From Saccharomyces mikatae IFO 1815 (Eukaryota; Ascomycota; Saccharomycetes; Saccharomycetales; Saccharomycetaceae): a DNA stretch of 64,000 nucleotides. The stretch's first letter is position 1. Each line of letters begins with the position of its first letter. Both the position numbers and the translations under genes were made by a program. The stretch spans positions 740,166 through 804,165 of the forward strand of contig NC_079271.1 in the NCBI RefSeq assembly GCF_947241705.1. Reading direction: 5' to 3'. Shown piece after piece: positions 8,654 to 18,602 of the stretch. The notes below the pieces were generated by a model that saw nothing but the letters and a program-made list of their open reading frames with translations, did no database searches and was not told the origin of the DNA.

Positions 8654-10387
8654 ATGACCAAATATGAACGTGACCCTGAATTGGCGAACTTCCTGTCGAA
8701 AGTGGAGGACTTGGATTCAAAGAGATACAACAACGTTTCTACTCTAAAATCAACCAGGGAACCGCTTTCACCGGTACGAAGTCATACCTCTGGGAACTGT
8801 CGAAGGGCGGATATAATGACTGGAAAAAATATTGAAGACAGAGAGAGTTTGGCTTATCGATCTGCATATAATTATGAAATGACGTTCTCTCCCAAGAAAA
8901 CACATTACTCATTAAATGAGTTGGATCTTGAAAGAGTGACTCCGACGCAAAATTCAAAGAAAAGTGCCTGTCGAAATGAAAAAAAGTTTGTCATTTCTGA
9001 AGAGGATTATTTACTGTTGCAGAAATTGAAGGGCTCTCAATCACGTAATGATTTTGGTTTCGATAAAACCCTACCCTCTTCTGAAAGAGGTCATCGTACG
9101 CCCAGTCGAGGCCAACCCAGACTGAAAGAAAAAGAGATAGTCTCCATTCAATATGATTTTGATTTTCAAGAAAGAGTCGATAAATCACCCACCTCTTCTT
9201 CACCGCCACCACCTCCTTTGCCCACGAGGAATAATCATATCGAAATCATTGAAGATGGGGACGAGGAGAAACCGCTTCTTCCAACAAGACCTACCAAAGC
9301 AGGAATTATTGAGCGCCCGCTGCCAACACCAAAAAAATCTGAAGTTGTGACACCTGAGCGCGTCAAGCCAGCTCCACCAGTTCCACGTTGCACGAAACCG
9401 GCAAGCTTTTTGAGTTCTCTAGAAGATAACAAGTTGACTAAGATAAACAATCATAATCCAGATGGGGAGACTCCTCGAAAAACAGTGAGAAATTCTCATA
9501 TCGATTATTTGGATTCCATACAATTGAAACCAACTACTTTATCACCTACGATAAGAAATAAACCTAAACCGGCTCCTCCTTCTCCACCTGCAAAAAGAAT
9601 TCCAAGATCTGAAAGTTTTATCAAATCAATGTTAAATTCAAATCTTACTACAACTTCTAAGCCTTCTATGCCTGAAAAACCTCAAAAACTACGAAACGGA
9701 AACTTGGCTGTTCGAAAGACTAAACCAAGCATACCGCCAAAGAAAGTAAAGTTGAACATGGTATTGCCTGAGTTGCGTCCTGTGGAGTCTTCTCCAGTCA
9801 AACAGAAATTCGAACACTCAATTGATTTACCCAAGTTACGATCAAGTAGCCGCAACATTAAGAAACCAGAGGAGGATAATATTCCAGAAGCAATTAAAAG
9901 TATACAAAACTTGAAGAAAACGAAACTAGAGAAACCCATAATTCCCCAGAAAAAACCATTCCTGGCAAAGAGTTTAAAACCTTCTGTGATGAAACACGAT
10001 GATGGTGCGATCCAGTCAACAAACGAACCTGAAGCTCTATCTCTAAGGAATAATCTCAAAAAAAACCCACCAAAGGCTCCAGAACGTAAAATTTCCATGC
10101 CTGAGGCATTGCGAAAAATCGAACTAATGAGAAAATCTAAAACTGAGCCCGTATTAGAACCTTCGAATGACCTCAGCATAAACGCGAAATTAGACGCAAT
10201 AATTGCATCCAGAAACTTGAGAACATCCAATACTTTACCAGAATTTGACCGCGTTAACACTAATATTGCAGCTTTTGACAACTCCAATATTTCCGGAATT
10301 GACGAAACAAAGGAAACCAAACCCTTAGTTCACCTGAACAAAAGTAGGGCTCGTGGCCCAAGAAGAAAACTTCCAACACGCCTGTAA
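8654..10387 (+). CDS. BSP1: Bsp1, actin patch/synaptojanin-binding adaptor
   Basis: Adaptor linking Sac1-type phosphatases (synaptojanins) to the cortical actin cytoskeleton. The 577-residue protein is largely disordered, basic and proline-rich, with clear SH3/poly-Pro type motifs (SSPPPPPPLPTR near residue 190, KPAPPVPR, KPKPAPPSPPAKR). It ends in LVHLNKSRARGPRRKLP, which fits the capping-protein-interaction motif (L-x-H...R...P). I use the ATG at 8,654 (MTKYERDPEL), which matches the S. cerevisiae start; an upstream extension to 8,627 lacks an ATG. Sequence has drifted strongly from S. cerevisiae outside the motifs, as expected for a disordered protein. Long antisense open frames are shadows. 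Confidence 0.95.
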   Translation: MTKYERDPELANFLSKVEDLDSKRYNNVSTLKSTREPLSPVRSHTSGNCRRADIMTGKNIEDRESLAYRSAYNYEMTFSPKKTHYSLNELDLERVTPTQNSKKSACRNEKKFVISEEDYLLLQKLKGSQSRNDFGFDKTLPSSERGHRTPSRGQPRLKEKEIVSIQYDFDFQERVDKSPTSSSPPPPPLPTRNNHIEIIEDGDEEKPLLPTRPTKAGIIERPLPTPKKSEVVTPERVKPAPPVPRCTKPASFLSSLEDNKLTKINNHNPDGETPRKTVRNSHIDYLDSIQLKPTTLSPTIRNKPKPAPPSPPAKRIPRSESFIKSMLNSNLTTTSKPSMPEKPQKLRNGNLAVRKTKPSIPPKKVKLNMVLPELRPVESSPVKQKFEHSIDLPKLRSSSRNIKKPEEDNIPEAIKSIQNLKKTKLEKPIIPQKKPFLAKSLKPSVMKHDDGAIQSTNEPEALSLRNNLKKNPPKAPERKISMPEALRKIELMRKSKTEPVLEPSNDLSINAKLDAIIASRNLRTSNTLPEFDRVNTNIAAFDNSNISGIDETKETKPLVHLNKSRARGPRRKLPTRL

Positions 10388-10636
10388 ATACAGAGTTCTT
10401 TCAGTACCGTACTCTACCCATGTATTTACCTACATACGATGTAACAATATTATGATAATTTAATATTTATGAAGGCCACTTATTATTATTATCACTTCCC
10501 ACGTATAGAATTTGACATGCTCCCCTTATGAATCTGAAGAAATTTAAATCATCGGCTCTGCTTGTTACACTCTTCTTCCTTCTACTACAATATAGTAGCA
10601 AGGATCGTGCCCATCTAAACCTGAAACATTTCAATC

Positions 10637-11239
10637 ATGGCCTGGACTAGTACCTTACCAGCACATCTACTGAATCTTATCAAGAACTCCAAATATGTTC
10701 ACGTGGCCACCTGTTCTAAAGATTGTATCCCTTCAGTGGCATTGATGAATTATATCTATGTGCCAGGTGAAAAATTATTTGGCCAAACGGATAATAAGAA
10801 CGATTACATTATATTCGTTACTCCTCAAGATACACAAAAGTTTAACAATATAAAAGAAAATCCTAAAGTGGCTCTATTGTTCCACGATTGGATCATCGCC
10901 AATAATTTGTCAGTAGGGAAAGAAAGCATCTCTGGGACACCGACACCGACACCCGTTTCTCACGATGAACAACGTCAGAGTAAGCTTCTAAATTTGTTGC
11001 AAGAATTGAATCAAGCAGAATTGAATCAGATGAGCGCATCCATCGGTGGTGAAACCGAAATTGTCAATCCTGAAAGTGACGAATCCAAGTACTATAAAGA
11101 TTTAATACTAAAAGCAAATCCTGATGCGAAAGCTTTTATATTCGAAAAGAATACCGCCGTTGTTAAGGTTAGAATTGATAATGCTAGGGTGTCTAATAAC
11201 GAAAATAGAACAATGTTTCTAAGTAAGGAGAAGAATTAA
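10637..11239 (+). CDS. YPR172W: Pyridoxamine-phosphate-oxidase-like FMN-binding protein (YPR172W ortholog)
   Basis: 200-residue protein of the FMN-binding split-barrel superfamily; the S. cerevisiae protein and its paralog YLR456W have no firmly assigned reaction. Residues 20-60 (SKYVHVATCSKDCIPSVALM, then YIYVPG) and 70-95 (YIIFVTPQDTQKFNNIKENPKVALLFHDW) give the usual beta strand, flavin-phosphate strand and helix order. The C-terminal part (about 140-185) returns to strands with KAFIFEKNTAVVKVRI. The ATG at 10,637 is the first in frame. It lies in tandem after BSP1 and convergent to VPS4. Confidence 0.92.
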   Translation: MAWTSTLPAHLLNLIKNSKYVHVATCSKDCIPSVALMNYIYVPGEKLFGQTDNKNDYIIFVTPQDTQKFNNIKENPKVALLFHDWIIANNLSVGKESISGTPTPTPVSHDEQRQSKLLNLLQELNQAELNQMSASIGGETEIVNPESDESKYYKDLILKANPDAKAFIFEKNTAVVKVRIDNARVSNNENRTMFLSKEKN

Positions 11240-11357
11240 TCAGTCCTCCGCTTTTCTTTATCTTTTCTTTATCTATTTTGCATACCTTTTTATATTTAAT
11301 TATTCTGGGTTTTTTTTATGTACACAGATAATCTACGTTAATACGTTAATCAATGGA

Positions 11358-12671
11358 CTAGTTACCTTCTTGACCAAAATCTCTGGTGAACTGTTCTTGC
11401 TTCAGCAAGTCGTCCTCATTCACGGTAGGCCTCGTTGATTTGATGGCCTTTAAGAAATCCTTTATAGTAAGATCTGGTTCTTTTAGCTCGTCCGCCTCAA
11501 TATCCGTCCAACTCATTTCAATGGCGCCATCATCACCTGGAGAGCATGGCGTTAATTTCCTTGCATCGTCCTCATCGGTGGAGACATCCTTAAAATGAGT
11601 TGCGCTCTGAATCTTTCTTATCGGTTGCATTAGCGCATCTTTTACTACCACAGCAATATCACTACCAGAATAACCTTCAGTCATTGCACCTAGTGTCCTA
11701 TAATCTTCCTTAGTCAATACACATGGAGTGTCGCCAACATTAATCTCGAACATGGTGGTCCTTGCCGCTAAATCTGGTAGCGGTATGTAAATCCTTCTCT
11801 CGAATCTTCTCCTAATGGCACTGTCTAGTTGCCATGGAATGTTTGTCGCACCTAGGACCAAAACACCTTGGGAATCATTTCCAACACCATTCATTTGCAC
11901 TAATAGTTCTGTTTTTATTCTTCTACTCGCTTCGCTCTCTCCCTCGCCTCTAGTACCTGTTAGTGCATCCACTTCATCAATGAAGATAATTGAAGGTTTA
12001 TTTTCTCTTGCCATGGCAAACAACTGTTTGACAAGCTTCTCAGATTCACCCATCCATTTAGAAACCAAATCACTTGAACTAACACTGAAAAAGGTAGAAT
12101 TAGCCTCCGTAGCCACCGCTTTCGCTAAATATGATTTACCTGTACCTGGTGGTCCGTATAATAAAATTCCTGAAGTAGGCTTACGATTACCTTTAAATAG
12201 ATGTGGGAACTTCACAGGTAAGATAACAGCTTCCTTGAGGGCCTCCTTGGCCCCTTCCAGTCCAGCCACATCTTCCCATTTAACATTGGGTTTTTCGGAT
12301 AATATGGCACTCGATAGAGCACCCCTCAACTTTTTGTTGTCCTCACCACCATTGTCCTCACCTTCCTCCTGAGAGATTTTCTTATTACCACCGGTGGAAC
12401 CATTACCAGCGCTAGGAGTCTTCTTCGCCGAATTTGCCTCTTCATTTTCTAAATGTTTCTTCAATTGCTCTGCGCGATTTAAGTACTCTGTGAACTTGGC
12501 TCTTATTAAATCCTTTGACTTGGGGTTCTTTTCGTACTTCAAAGCCAGCATCAAATAGTCTAATCCGTTATAATACGCCGTATAAGCTTCCTCATACTGC
12601 GTCGCCGTGTCCAAATCAATGGCCTTTTGGACCAGCTCTATACCCTTACTCAAAAAATCTCCCGTACTCAT
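11358..12671 (-). CDS. VPS4: AAA ATPase Vps4 (ESCRT-III disassembly)
   Basis: Hexameric ATPase that dismantles ESCRT-III filaments at endosomes, allowing multivesicular body formation. The 437-residue protein has an N-terminal MIT domain (about 1-80), a charged low-complexity linker (85-120), and an AAA domain. The AAA domain carries Walker A GPPGTGKS (Lys179), Walker [11 protein letters not shown] (catalytic Glu233) and the arginine-finger region [10 protein letters not shown]. The C-terminal helix reads [20 protein letters not shown]. The start is MSTGDFL at 12,669-12,671; this gives exactly the S. cerevisiae length. Very conserved. A long plus-strand open frame inside is an antisense shadow. 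Confidence 0.98.
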   Translation of the reverse strand: MSTGDFLSKGIELVQKAIDLDTATQYEEAYTAYYNGLDYLMLALKYEKNPKSKDLIRAKFTEYLNRAEQLKKHLENEEANSAKKTPSAGNGSTGGNKKISQEEGEDNGGEDNKKLRGALSSAILSEKPNVKWEDVAGLEGAKEALKEAVILPVKFPHLFKGNRKPTSGILLYGPPGTGKSYLAKAVATEANSTFFSVSSSDLVSKWMGESEKLVKQLFAMARENKPSIIFIDEVDALTGTRGEGESEASRRIKTELLVQMNGVGNDSQGVLVLGATNIPWQLDSAIRRRFERRIYIPLPDLAARTTMFEINVGDTPCVLTKEDYRTLGAMTEGYSGSDIAVVVKDALMQPIRKIQSATHFKDVSTDEDDARKLTPCSPGDDGAIEMSWTDIEADELKEPDLTIKDFLKAIKSTRPTVNEDDLLKQEQFTRDFGQEGN

Positions 12672-12868
12672 CTGTACCCCATCTACTATAGACAAGTTAT
12701 GCTGTCTTCTTTGTTTCACCGTATCTTCAATCTATGATTATACTTCGATATCTGAAGTTGTCATTTTTTTTTCACCCAGCGGGGGCTGCCCGTAAAGCAA
12801 TACAATAATTAACATCAAGCAAGAATAAATACATGTACAAAAAAGAAAGATTGTGACGTGATATGGTT

Positions 12869-13534
12869 CTATTCAGCGTGAGGGTGGGAATCTTCAGCTG
12901 GAGATTCTCTAAGAATGTTTGTCTGGGGAAGCTTCGGATACTTAGCGTAGAAGTTGGGGCCCTTGGGGGGCTGTAGAGCAGAGAATGGTCGTTGGCGCGA
13001 CTGGAGTGGAGACATATGAATTGGACTCGAAGTCACCAATGGGTTTACAGCTCTTATTGGTGAAGGGGGTAAATTTTCTGTGGGTTTAAGATTTTCTCGT
13101 TCAATATTTTTCATGTCCCTGCGAGATTCGAGATATCTTTGATCAATGTTTGCGTCGTCCAGTACGGATTGCAACAGGTGGCACTTCTCCTTGACGAATT
13201 GTAATTCCTTTTGTGTGGTGTGCAGTTGCTGCTGCAACTGCGCAAATTTTGCTTGCCATTGTAAAGGCACACAATCCTGAGAAGTTTCCGACAATGTGAT
13301 GATACTTTCCTTTTTCTCTTTGGCGGAGGATCCCCATACACGAGCCTGGATCCTCGCAATCATTTTAGCAATATTAAATCCAAACGCATGTTGTTGAGCC
13401 CTTTTCTTGGAGATATTCTTGTAGTTTTTAGAACGTGTCCTCTGCGAAGCGTGCCTAACATGGCTTCTATCATTGGGCACAACTGCCAACTTACGCTCTT
13501 TATGTGTTCCTGGTGCCCTTTCCTGAATTCTCAT
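12869..13534 (-). CDS. CSA1: Csa1 (YPR174C), nuclear-periphery/spindle-pole-associated protein
   Basis: Ortholog of S. cerevisiae YPR174C, paralog of NBP1. From the ATG at 13,532-13,534 (MRIQERAPGTHKERKL) it has 221 residues, the S. cerevisiae length; a longer form would need a TTG start. The N-terminus is strongly basic (about 1-60). A coiled-coil follows at roughly 85-140 (WQAKFAQLQQQLHTTQKELQ region), then a proline-rich tail with SP/TP sites (LPPSPIRAVNPLVTSSPI), consistent with cell-cycle kinase targets. The function is only partly known. It is divergent from DPB2. Confidence 0.9.
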   Translation of the reverse strand: MRIQERAPGTHKERKLAVVPNDRSHVRHASQRTRSKNYKNISKKRAQQHAFGFNIAKMIARIQARVWGSSAKEKKESIITLSETSQDCVPLQWQAKFAQLQQQLHTTQKELQFVKEKCHLLQSVLDDANIDQRYLESRRDMKNIERENLKPTENLPPSPIRAVNPLVTSSPIHMSPLQSRQRPFSALQPPKGPNFYAKYPKLPQTNILRESPAEDSHPHAE

Positions 13535-13803
13535 TGTAACCTTCAATGCCAACCCGACCTTTCCTGCTTCGTTAGACCTACTTTCTGTTGCTTTTGTTCA
13601 TTCCAACTCTCTTAAAGATGGAATCTGAAGGGAGAAAAAAACGACAAAAGGAATAAAAAGTGATGCGACGCGTTATTTTTCGCGTGAAATAATAGTACTG
13701 ATATATTTTCAGCTGGACATTTTTAACATGCATTCTATTATATTTGAGATGAGGTTGTTAACGTGTTAGTGTATTAGTGGAACGACGAGCATATAAGCGT
13801 GTG

Positions 13804-15873
13804 ATGTTTAGTTCTGGAAATGTTCTGCCTGTGAAGATTCAGCCTCCGCTGCTCAGGCCATTGGCATATAGGGTTTTATCAAAAAAATATGGCTTATCGA
13901 TTAAATCCGATGGGCTGTCTGCTCTCGCAGAGTTCGTTGGAACTAATATAGGTACTAATTGGAAACAGGGATCAACCACAATTAGATTTCTCGAGCAATT
14001 TGCTGCTGTATGGAAGCAGCAGGAAAGGGGTCTTTTCATTGACCAAAGCGGGGTTAACGAGGTGATACAAGAGATGAAAGAACGTGAGAAAGTTGAATGG
14101 AGCCGCGAACAATCTATTCAACATGAGGAAGATATATTAAGGCGAAGAGGCGAGGATGACAACGACAGCAATGATGAAATGCCTATGGCCGCTGATTCAT
14201 CCTTACAAGATGCTTTATCATCTTCACCCATCCGCGAGCCCAACAATAAAAACGAATATGGACAATCCTCGAAGCCAGAAAACTCTAAAGCTCTGAATTG
14301 GAGAGATTATTTTAAGGTTATCAATGCTTTGCAGCAACAAAGATTCTCGTACAACCCCCACAAAATGCAATTCATTTTCGTGCCCAATAAAAAGGAAAAT
14401 GAATTAGGAAATATCACAGGATTTCTACCTGACATAAAAGACAAAGTGCAAATGTTTTTGACAAGGTATTATCTCACAAATGACAGAGTCATGAGAAATG
14501 AAAATTTCCAGAACAGTGACATGTTTAATCCATTATCCTCTATGGTGTCCTTACAAAATGAGCTCTCCCGTACTGACCAACAGCAGCAAGCTAGTAACAT
14601 GAGCATTACCCCAATAAAAAATCTACTGGGTAGGAATGCTCAAAACTTTCTTCTATTAGGGCTGTTAAATAGGAACTTTAAGGGAAATTGGTCACTAGAA
14701 GATCCATCTGGATCCGTGGAAATCGACATTTCCCAAACTATTCCTACACAGGGCCATTATTATGTTCCAGGTTGTATGGTTCTCGTAGAAGGAATATATT
14801 ATTCTGTAGGAAATAAATTTCACGTTACATCCATGACTTTACCCCCTGGTGAGAGAAGAGAAATAACATTAGATACGATTGGTAATCTAGATCTTTTAGG
14901 AATACACGGTCTTTCTAATAATAACTTTATTGCTCGTTTGGATAAAGATTTAAAGATTAGGCTACATCTTTTGGAAAAAGAATTAATTGATCATAAATTT
15001 GTGATTTTGGGTGCTAATTTATTTCTAGATGATTTAAAAGTCATGACCGCACTCAGTAAAGTATTGCAAAAATTAAATGATGATCCACCAACACTATTAC
15101 TTTGGCAAGGCTCCTTCACTTCGGTTCCAGTTTTTGCATCAATGAGTAGTCGGAATATAAGCAGTTCAACTCAATACAAGAACAATTTCGATGCATTAGC
15201 TATGCTCCTGTCAAGATTTGATAACCTGACTGAAAACACCACGATGATATTCATTCCAGGGCCTAACGATTTATGGGGGTCAATGGTATCATTGGGTGCA
15301 AGTGGAACATTACCGCAAGATCCTATTCCTAGTGCGTTCACCAAAAAAATAAACAAGGTTTGTAAAAATATTGTATGGAGTTCAAACCCAGCGAGAATAG
15401 CATACTTATCCCAAGAAATAATAATCTTTAGGGATGATTTATCCGAAAGATTCAAAAGACACCATATGGAATTTCCCTTTAGCGAGAGTGAAGATTCCTT
15501 CGCCGACAACGATAATACGGTAACCAAAGATAGTGACATAGTGCCGATAGATGAACTGGTTAAAGAACCAGACCAATTGCCGCAAAAGATTCAAGAATCA
15601 AGAAAACTCGTAAAAACATTATTAGACCAGGGTCATCTATCACCATTTATTGATTGTTTACGCCCAATATCATGGGATTTAGATCACACCTTAACACTCT
15701 GCCCAATACCATCCACAATGATCCTTTGCGACACTACTTCAGCACAATTTGATTTGACATACAATGGCTGTAAAGTCATTAACCCTGGAAGTTTTATTCA
15801 TAATAGACGTGCGAGGTATATGGTGTACGTCCCATCCTCAAAGAAAACTATACAGGAAGAAATATACATCTAA
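13804..15873 (+). CDS. DPB2: DNA polymerase epsilon subunit B (Dpb2)
   Basis: Essential second subunit of the leading-strand polymerase, linking Pol2 to the CMG helicase through GINS. The 689-residue protein starts at the ATG at 13,804 (MFSSGNVLP), equal in length to S. cerevisiae Dpb2; an in-frame extension to 13,777 is not needed. Residues 1-80 are the helical N-terminal domain. Residues 110-165 are acidic and disordered, and about 275-690 contain the OB fold and the inactive calcineurin-like phosphoesterase domain (LLLWQGSFTSVPVFASM, IFIPGPNDLWG, and INPGSFIHNRRARYMVY near the end). Variation from S. cerevisiae is concentrated in the linker. Confidence 0.97.
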   Translation: MFSSGNVLPVKIQPPLLRPLAYRVLSKKYGLSIKSDGLSALAEFVGTNIGTNWKQGSTTIRFLEQFAAVWKQQERGLFIDQSGVNEVIQEMKEREKVEWSREQSIQHEEDILRRRGEDDNDSNDEMPMAADSSLQDALSSSPIREPNNKNEYGQSSKPENSKALNWRDYFKVINALQQQRFSYNPHKMQFIFVPNKKENELGNITGFLPDIKDKVQMFLTRYYLTNDRVMRNENFQNSDMFNPLSSMVSLQNELSRTDQQQQASNMSITPIKNLLGRNAQNFLLLGLLNRNFKGNWSLEDPSGSVEIDISQTIPTQGHYYVPGCMVLVEGIYYSVGNKFHVTSMTLPPGERREITLDTIGNLDLLGIHGLSNNNFIARLDKDLKIRLHLLEKELIDHKFVILGANLFLDDLKVMTALSKVLQKLNDDPPTLLLWQGSFTSVPVFASMSSRNISSSTQYKNNFDALAMLLSRFDNLTENTTMIFIPGPNDLWGSMVSLGASGTLPQDPIPSAFTKKINKVCKNIVWSSNPARIAYLSQEIIIFRDDLSERFKRHHMEFPFSESEDSFADNDNTVTKDSDIVPIDELVKEPDQLPQKIQESRKLVKTLLDQGHLSPFIDCLRPISWDLDHTLTLCPIPSTMILCDTTSAQFDLTYNGCKVINPGSFIHNRRARYMVYVPSSKKTIQEEIYI

Positions 15874-15920
15874 ATAATGCATCTAAATAACAAGTATTCA
15901 TACTTCCAATAAAGCGCCGC

Positions 15921-16898
15921 CTATTTATATGGATACTTTTTAAACTTGGTCGTAACGGTACTCGGCATACAGTATATAGGATCTATTGAAACTAGATTAT
16001 CGTATCCCATTAAACTTAGGCCAGCAACACCGAAAACAGTATGAAATACATCAACTTCATTTTCAGGCCTATCGCTTATTCCACCCTTTTTCTCATCTTG
16101 ACATTTGAGTATAAACTCGGTTAATTTCTCATAATTTATCCAATCCAGTTTACCAATAATAGCTAAAGAAGATAAAACCCACCAACTATAGCAAACATCG
16201 GGTAGTTTGCTTGGTCTACCATTCAATCCGCCTTCTGGTAATTGTCGTTCACAAAGCCACCACCCAATTTCTTCTAATTGCTCGTGGCTAAGCACATCCA
16301 ATTTGTTAGAAATTGCCAAGGCGCCTAGACAAGTAAAGGCTTGAGCTGCATGCGATTCAGCATTAGGACATAATCCAAAACCGCCGTCAAAATTATAACA
16401 TTTGAGAACAAATTCCACAGCAGGGTCAACAACTTCAGGCGTCAATTCGCCCAAAATCGACAGCGCACTCAATGCTGTATAAACAAATCTTGTATCTACT
16501 TCCCCAAATCTGTCGCCTTGGAAAGAACCATCTTCCAGTTGATTCCCACGAATAAATGAAACCAAGCGAGCCTTACGAGCTTCTCCAAGAATATCCAACG
16601 CATCATAAGTAGCCAATATTTGCACTGCGGATAATGTAGTCAATAAATGTGCATCGTGTCTTGGAAATGGTGCAAACGCGCCATATTTATCATCCCAACA
16701 ACTCAGCACAAATGCTATAACCTCGTCTTTTGCAAATGTCTCTGGGGAATCAAGCACACATAAAGCTGTAAGTCCCCAATATATACCATTCAAACGAAGA
16801 TGCTCCGTAAGCCAGTATTCAAAATTATGCGTCTTAGTATCCAGTGATTCAATATACCGAATATGTTTCTCCCTCAGCAGCGTTAGTGATTCAGACAT
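15921..16898 (-). CDS. BET2: Geranylgeranyltransferase type II beta subunit (Bet2)
   Basis: Catalytic beta subunit, with Bet4, of the Rab geranylgeranyltransferase that prenylates Ypt1 and Sec4. The 325-residue protein is built of alpha-alpha barrel repeats with recurring DGSF/DGGFG/GGLNGR/GGISDR turns. The zinc ligands are visible: Asp234 and Cys236 in KLPDVCYSWW and His286 in EVDVFHTVFG. Length equals the S. cerevisiae protein. It is convergent to DPB2 (47 bases between stop codons) and divergent from PRP4. Confidence 0.97.
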   Translation of the reverse strand: MSESLTLLREKHIRYIESLDTKTHNFEYWLTEHLRLNGIYWGLTALCVLDSPETFAKDEVIAFVLSCWDDKYGAFAPFPRHDAHLLTTLSAVQILATYDALDILGEARKARLVSFIRGNQLEDGSFQGDRFGEVDTRFVYTALSALSILGELTPEVVDPAVEFVLKCYNFDGGFGLCPNAESHAAQAFTCLGALAISNKLDVLSHEQLEEIGWWLCERQLPEGGLNGRPSKLPDVCYSWWVLSSLAIIGKLDWINYEKLTEFILKCQDEKKGGISDRPENEVDVFHTVFGVAGLSLMGYDNLVSIDPIYCMPSTVTTKFKKYPYK

Positions 16899-17147
16899 CT
16901 CTGAAAATCCTTAGTTGAGCATACAAAACTATTAATATCTGTAAATCATTGTGGAAGTATACACGTACTTTCTTATTACCATCATACATACTACTAGTGT
17001 AGTATTGTTTTCAAGCGAGGTCATTCAACACGGATATGCTTAAACATATATGAACAAGTAAAGGTAAGGCTGCTACATATTCATCAGTTGTGATTTCTCA
17101 GTGGCCTTAAGGTTCAAAATCAGTGAAAGTACATGGTAGAAGTTAAT

Positions 17148-18545
17148 ATGAGTAAAGGCATTGCACTCGAAAATCTTCCAGTAGATTTACAACATAAAGG
17201 CGTCACGCAAAATGCAAGCACCGCTGATATATTGAGCAAGTTACCACATGAACAATTACAATCTATCCTAAAAAAAATACCTGAAGATGATCTCGAGGTG
17301 AGAAAGTTACTTTTATTTTTGGAAAAGGCAGAAGTAGTTGAGAATGAAGATGCACAACAAAGAAGAGTACGTCTAGCCGAAGTGCTGATGGTTGATGAAA
17401 TTGATCCTGCAAGTATTAACAGCAAGGAAGGCATAAAGGCTGGGCAAGATGATGTCGAAGATGATGAGGAGTTTTTTACACCAGCAACATCTGCACTCAT
17501 TTTCGCAAGAAAGTTTTTGATAAAATATTCTCTCGAGAGATCTCGAAAGAGGTTACAAAGAGAATTGGAAAGATATCAACAGTTCAATACAAAACAAGAG
17601 TTACTCACTCGGCGTGCGGAACTACAGAGAATGGCTAAGTTAGAACTTGCGGGTTCCCAATTAGTCTCTACAAGGCCCATTTCAGCAGTTTCTTTATCAC
17701 CAGATGATACGCTCGTCGCAACTGGAAGCTGGGCAGGAGATCTCCGAATATTAAGTTCTCAAACACTGCAGCCATTGTCACAGAAACTCGACTCTCACGT
17801 AGGAAAAATTGGGGCTGTTGAATGGCATCCAAGTTCAAACAACCAGATGGTCTCATGCGCAGAAGACGGACTCATCAAAAACTTCCAATACTTGAACAAG
17901 GAAGGTGAACTACGATTATTAGGAGATTTCGTTGGACACGAAAGACGTGTTTCTGATGTGAAGTACCATCCTAGTGGAAAATTCATTGGTAGTGCTTCCC
18001 ATGATATGACTTGGAGGCTTTGGGATGCGTCAACACACCAAGAGCTATTACTACAGGAAGGACATAGTAAGGGTGTATTTAGCCTGTCTTTTCAATGTGA
18101 CGGGTCTCTTGTTTGCAGCGGTGGCATGGACTCCCTTACGATGCTCTGGGACATACGATCCGGAAGTAAAGTCATGACTCTTGCAGGTCATTCGAAACCC
18201 GTATACACTGTAGCTTGGTCCCCTAACGGATACCAAGTAGCCACAGGTGGTGGTGATGGATTAATTAATGTTTGGGACATTAGACAACGAGATGAAGGCC
18301 AACTAAATCAAATATTGGCTCATCGCAATATTGTCACACAGGTAAAGTTTTCAAACGATGACGGCGGCAAAAAACTCGTATCTTGTGGATATGATAATTT
18401 GATTAATATATATAGTAGCGATACCTGGTTAAAAGTGCAAAGTCTGGAAGGTCACACCGATAAAATAATTAGTTTGGATATTTCAAACAATTCTCATTTT
18501 TTAGTCACGGGTGGCTGGGATAGATCTATCAAACTTTGGAATTGA
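17148..18545 (+). CDS. PRP4: U4/U6 snRNP protein Prp4 (WD40)
   Basis: Spliceosomal U4/U6 di-snRNP component that works with Prp3. The 465-residue form has an N-terminal splicing-factor motif region (residues 60-95, RRVRLAEVLMVDEID) and a basic helical stretch (RSRKRLQRELERYQQ). Seven WD40 repeats follow from about residue 170 to the end, each closing with units such as WAGDLRI, MTWRLWD, LTMLWD, INVWD and IKLWN. The start is MSKGIALENLP at 17,148 by comparison with S. cerevisiae. An in-frame ATG lies 15 bases upstream (17,133) and could add five residues. Confidence 0.95.
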   Translation: MSKGIALENLPVDLQHKGVTQNASTADILSKLPHEQLQSILKKIPEDDLEVRKLLLFLEKAEVVENEDAQQRRVRLAEVLMVDEIDPASINSKEGIKAGQDDVEDDEEFFTPATSALIFARKFLIKYSLERSRKRLQRELERYQQFNTKQELLTRRAELQRMAKLELAGSQLVSTRPISAVSLSPDDTLVATGSWAGDLRILSSQTLQPLSQKLDSHVGKIGAVEWHPSSNNQMVSCAEDGLIKNFQYLNKEGELRLLGDFVGHERRVSDVKYHPSGKFIGSASHDMTWRLWDASTHQELLLQEGHSKGVFSLSFQCDGSLVCSGGMDSLTMLWDIRSGSKVMTLAGHSKPVYTVAWSPNGYQVATGGGDGLINVWDIRQRDEGQLNQILAHRNIVTQVKFSNDDGGKKLVSCGYDNLINIYSSDTWLKVQSLEGHTDKIISLDISNNSHFLVTGGWDRSIKLWN

Positions 18546-18602
18546 TGAAATTAAGTAGTCCATTCAGAAATTCAACTTAACATTTTATTGACATTGCATT
18601 AT

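Noticed and set aside
9682-10320. 212-codon minus-strand open frame inside BSP1
   Set aside because: Antisense shadow of a Lys/Pro/Ser-rich coding region; hydrophobic composition is what such complements give.
11815-12372. 185-codon plus-strand open frame inside VPS4
   Set aside because: It is antisense to the highly conserved AAA domain; its openness follows from VPS4 codon use.
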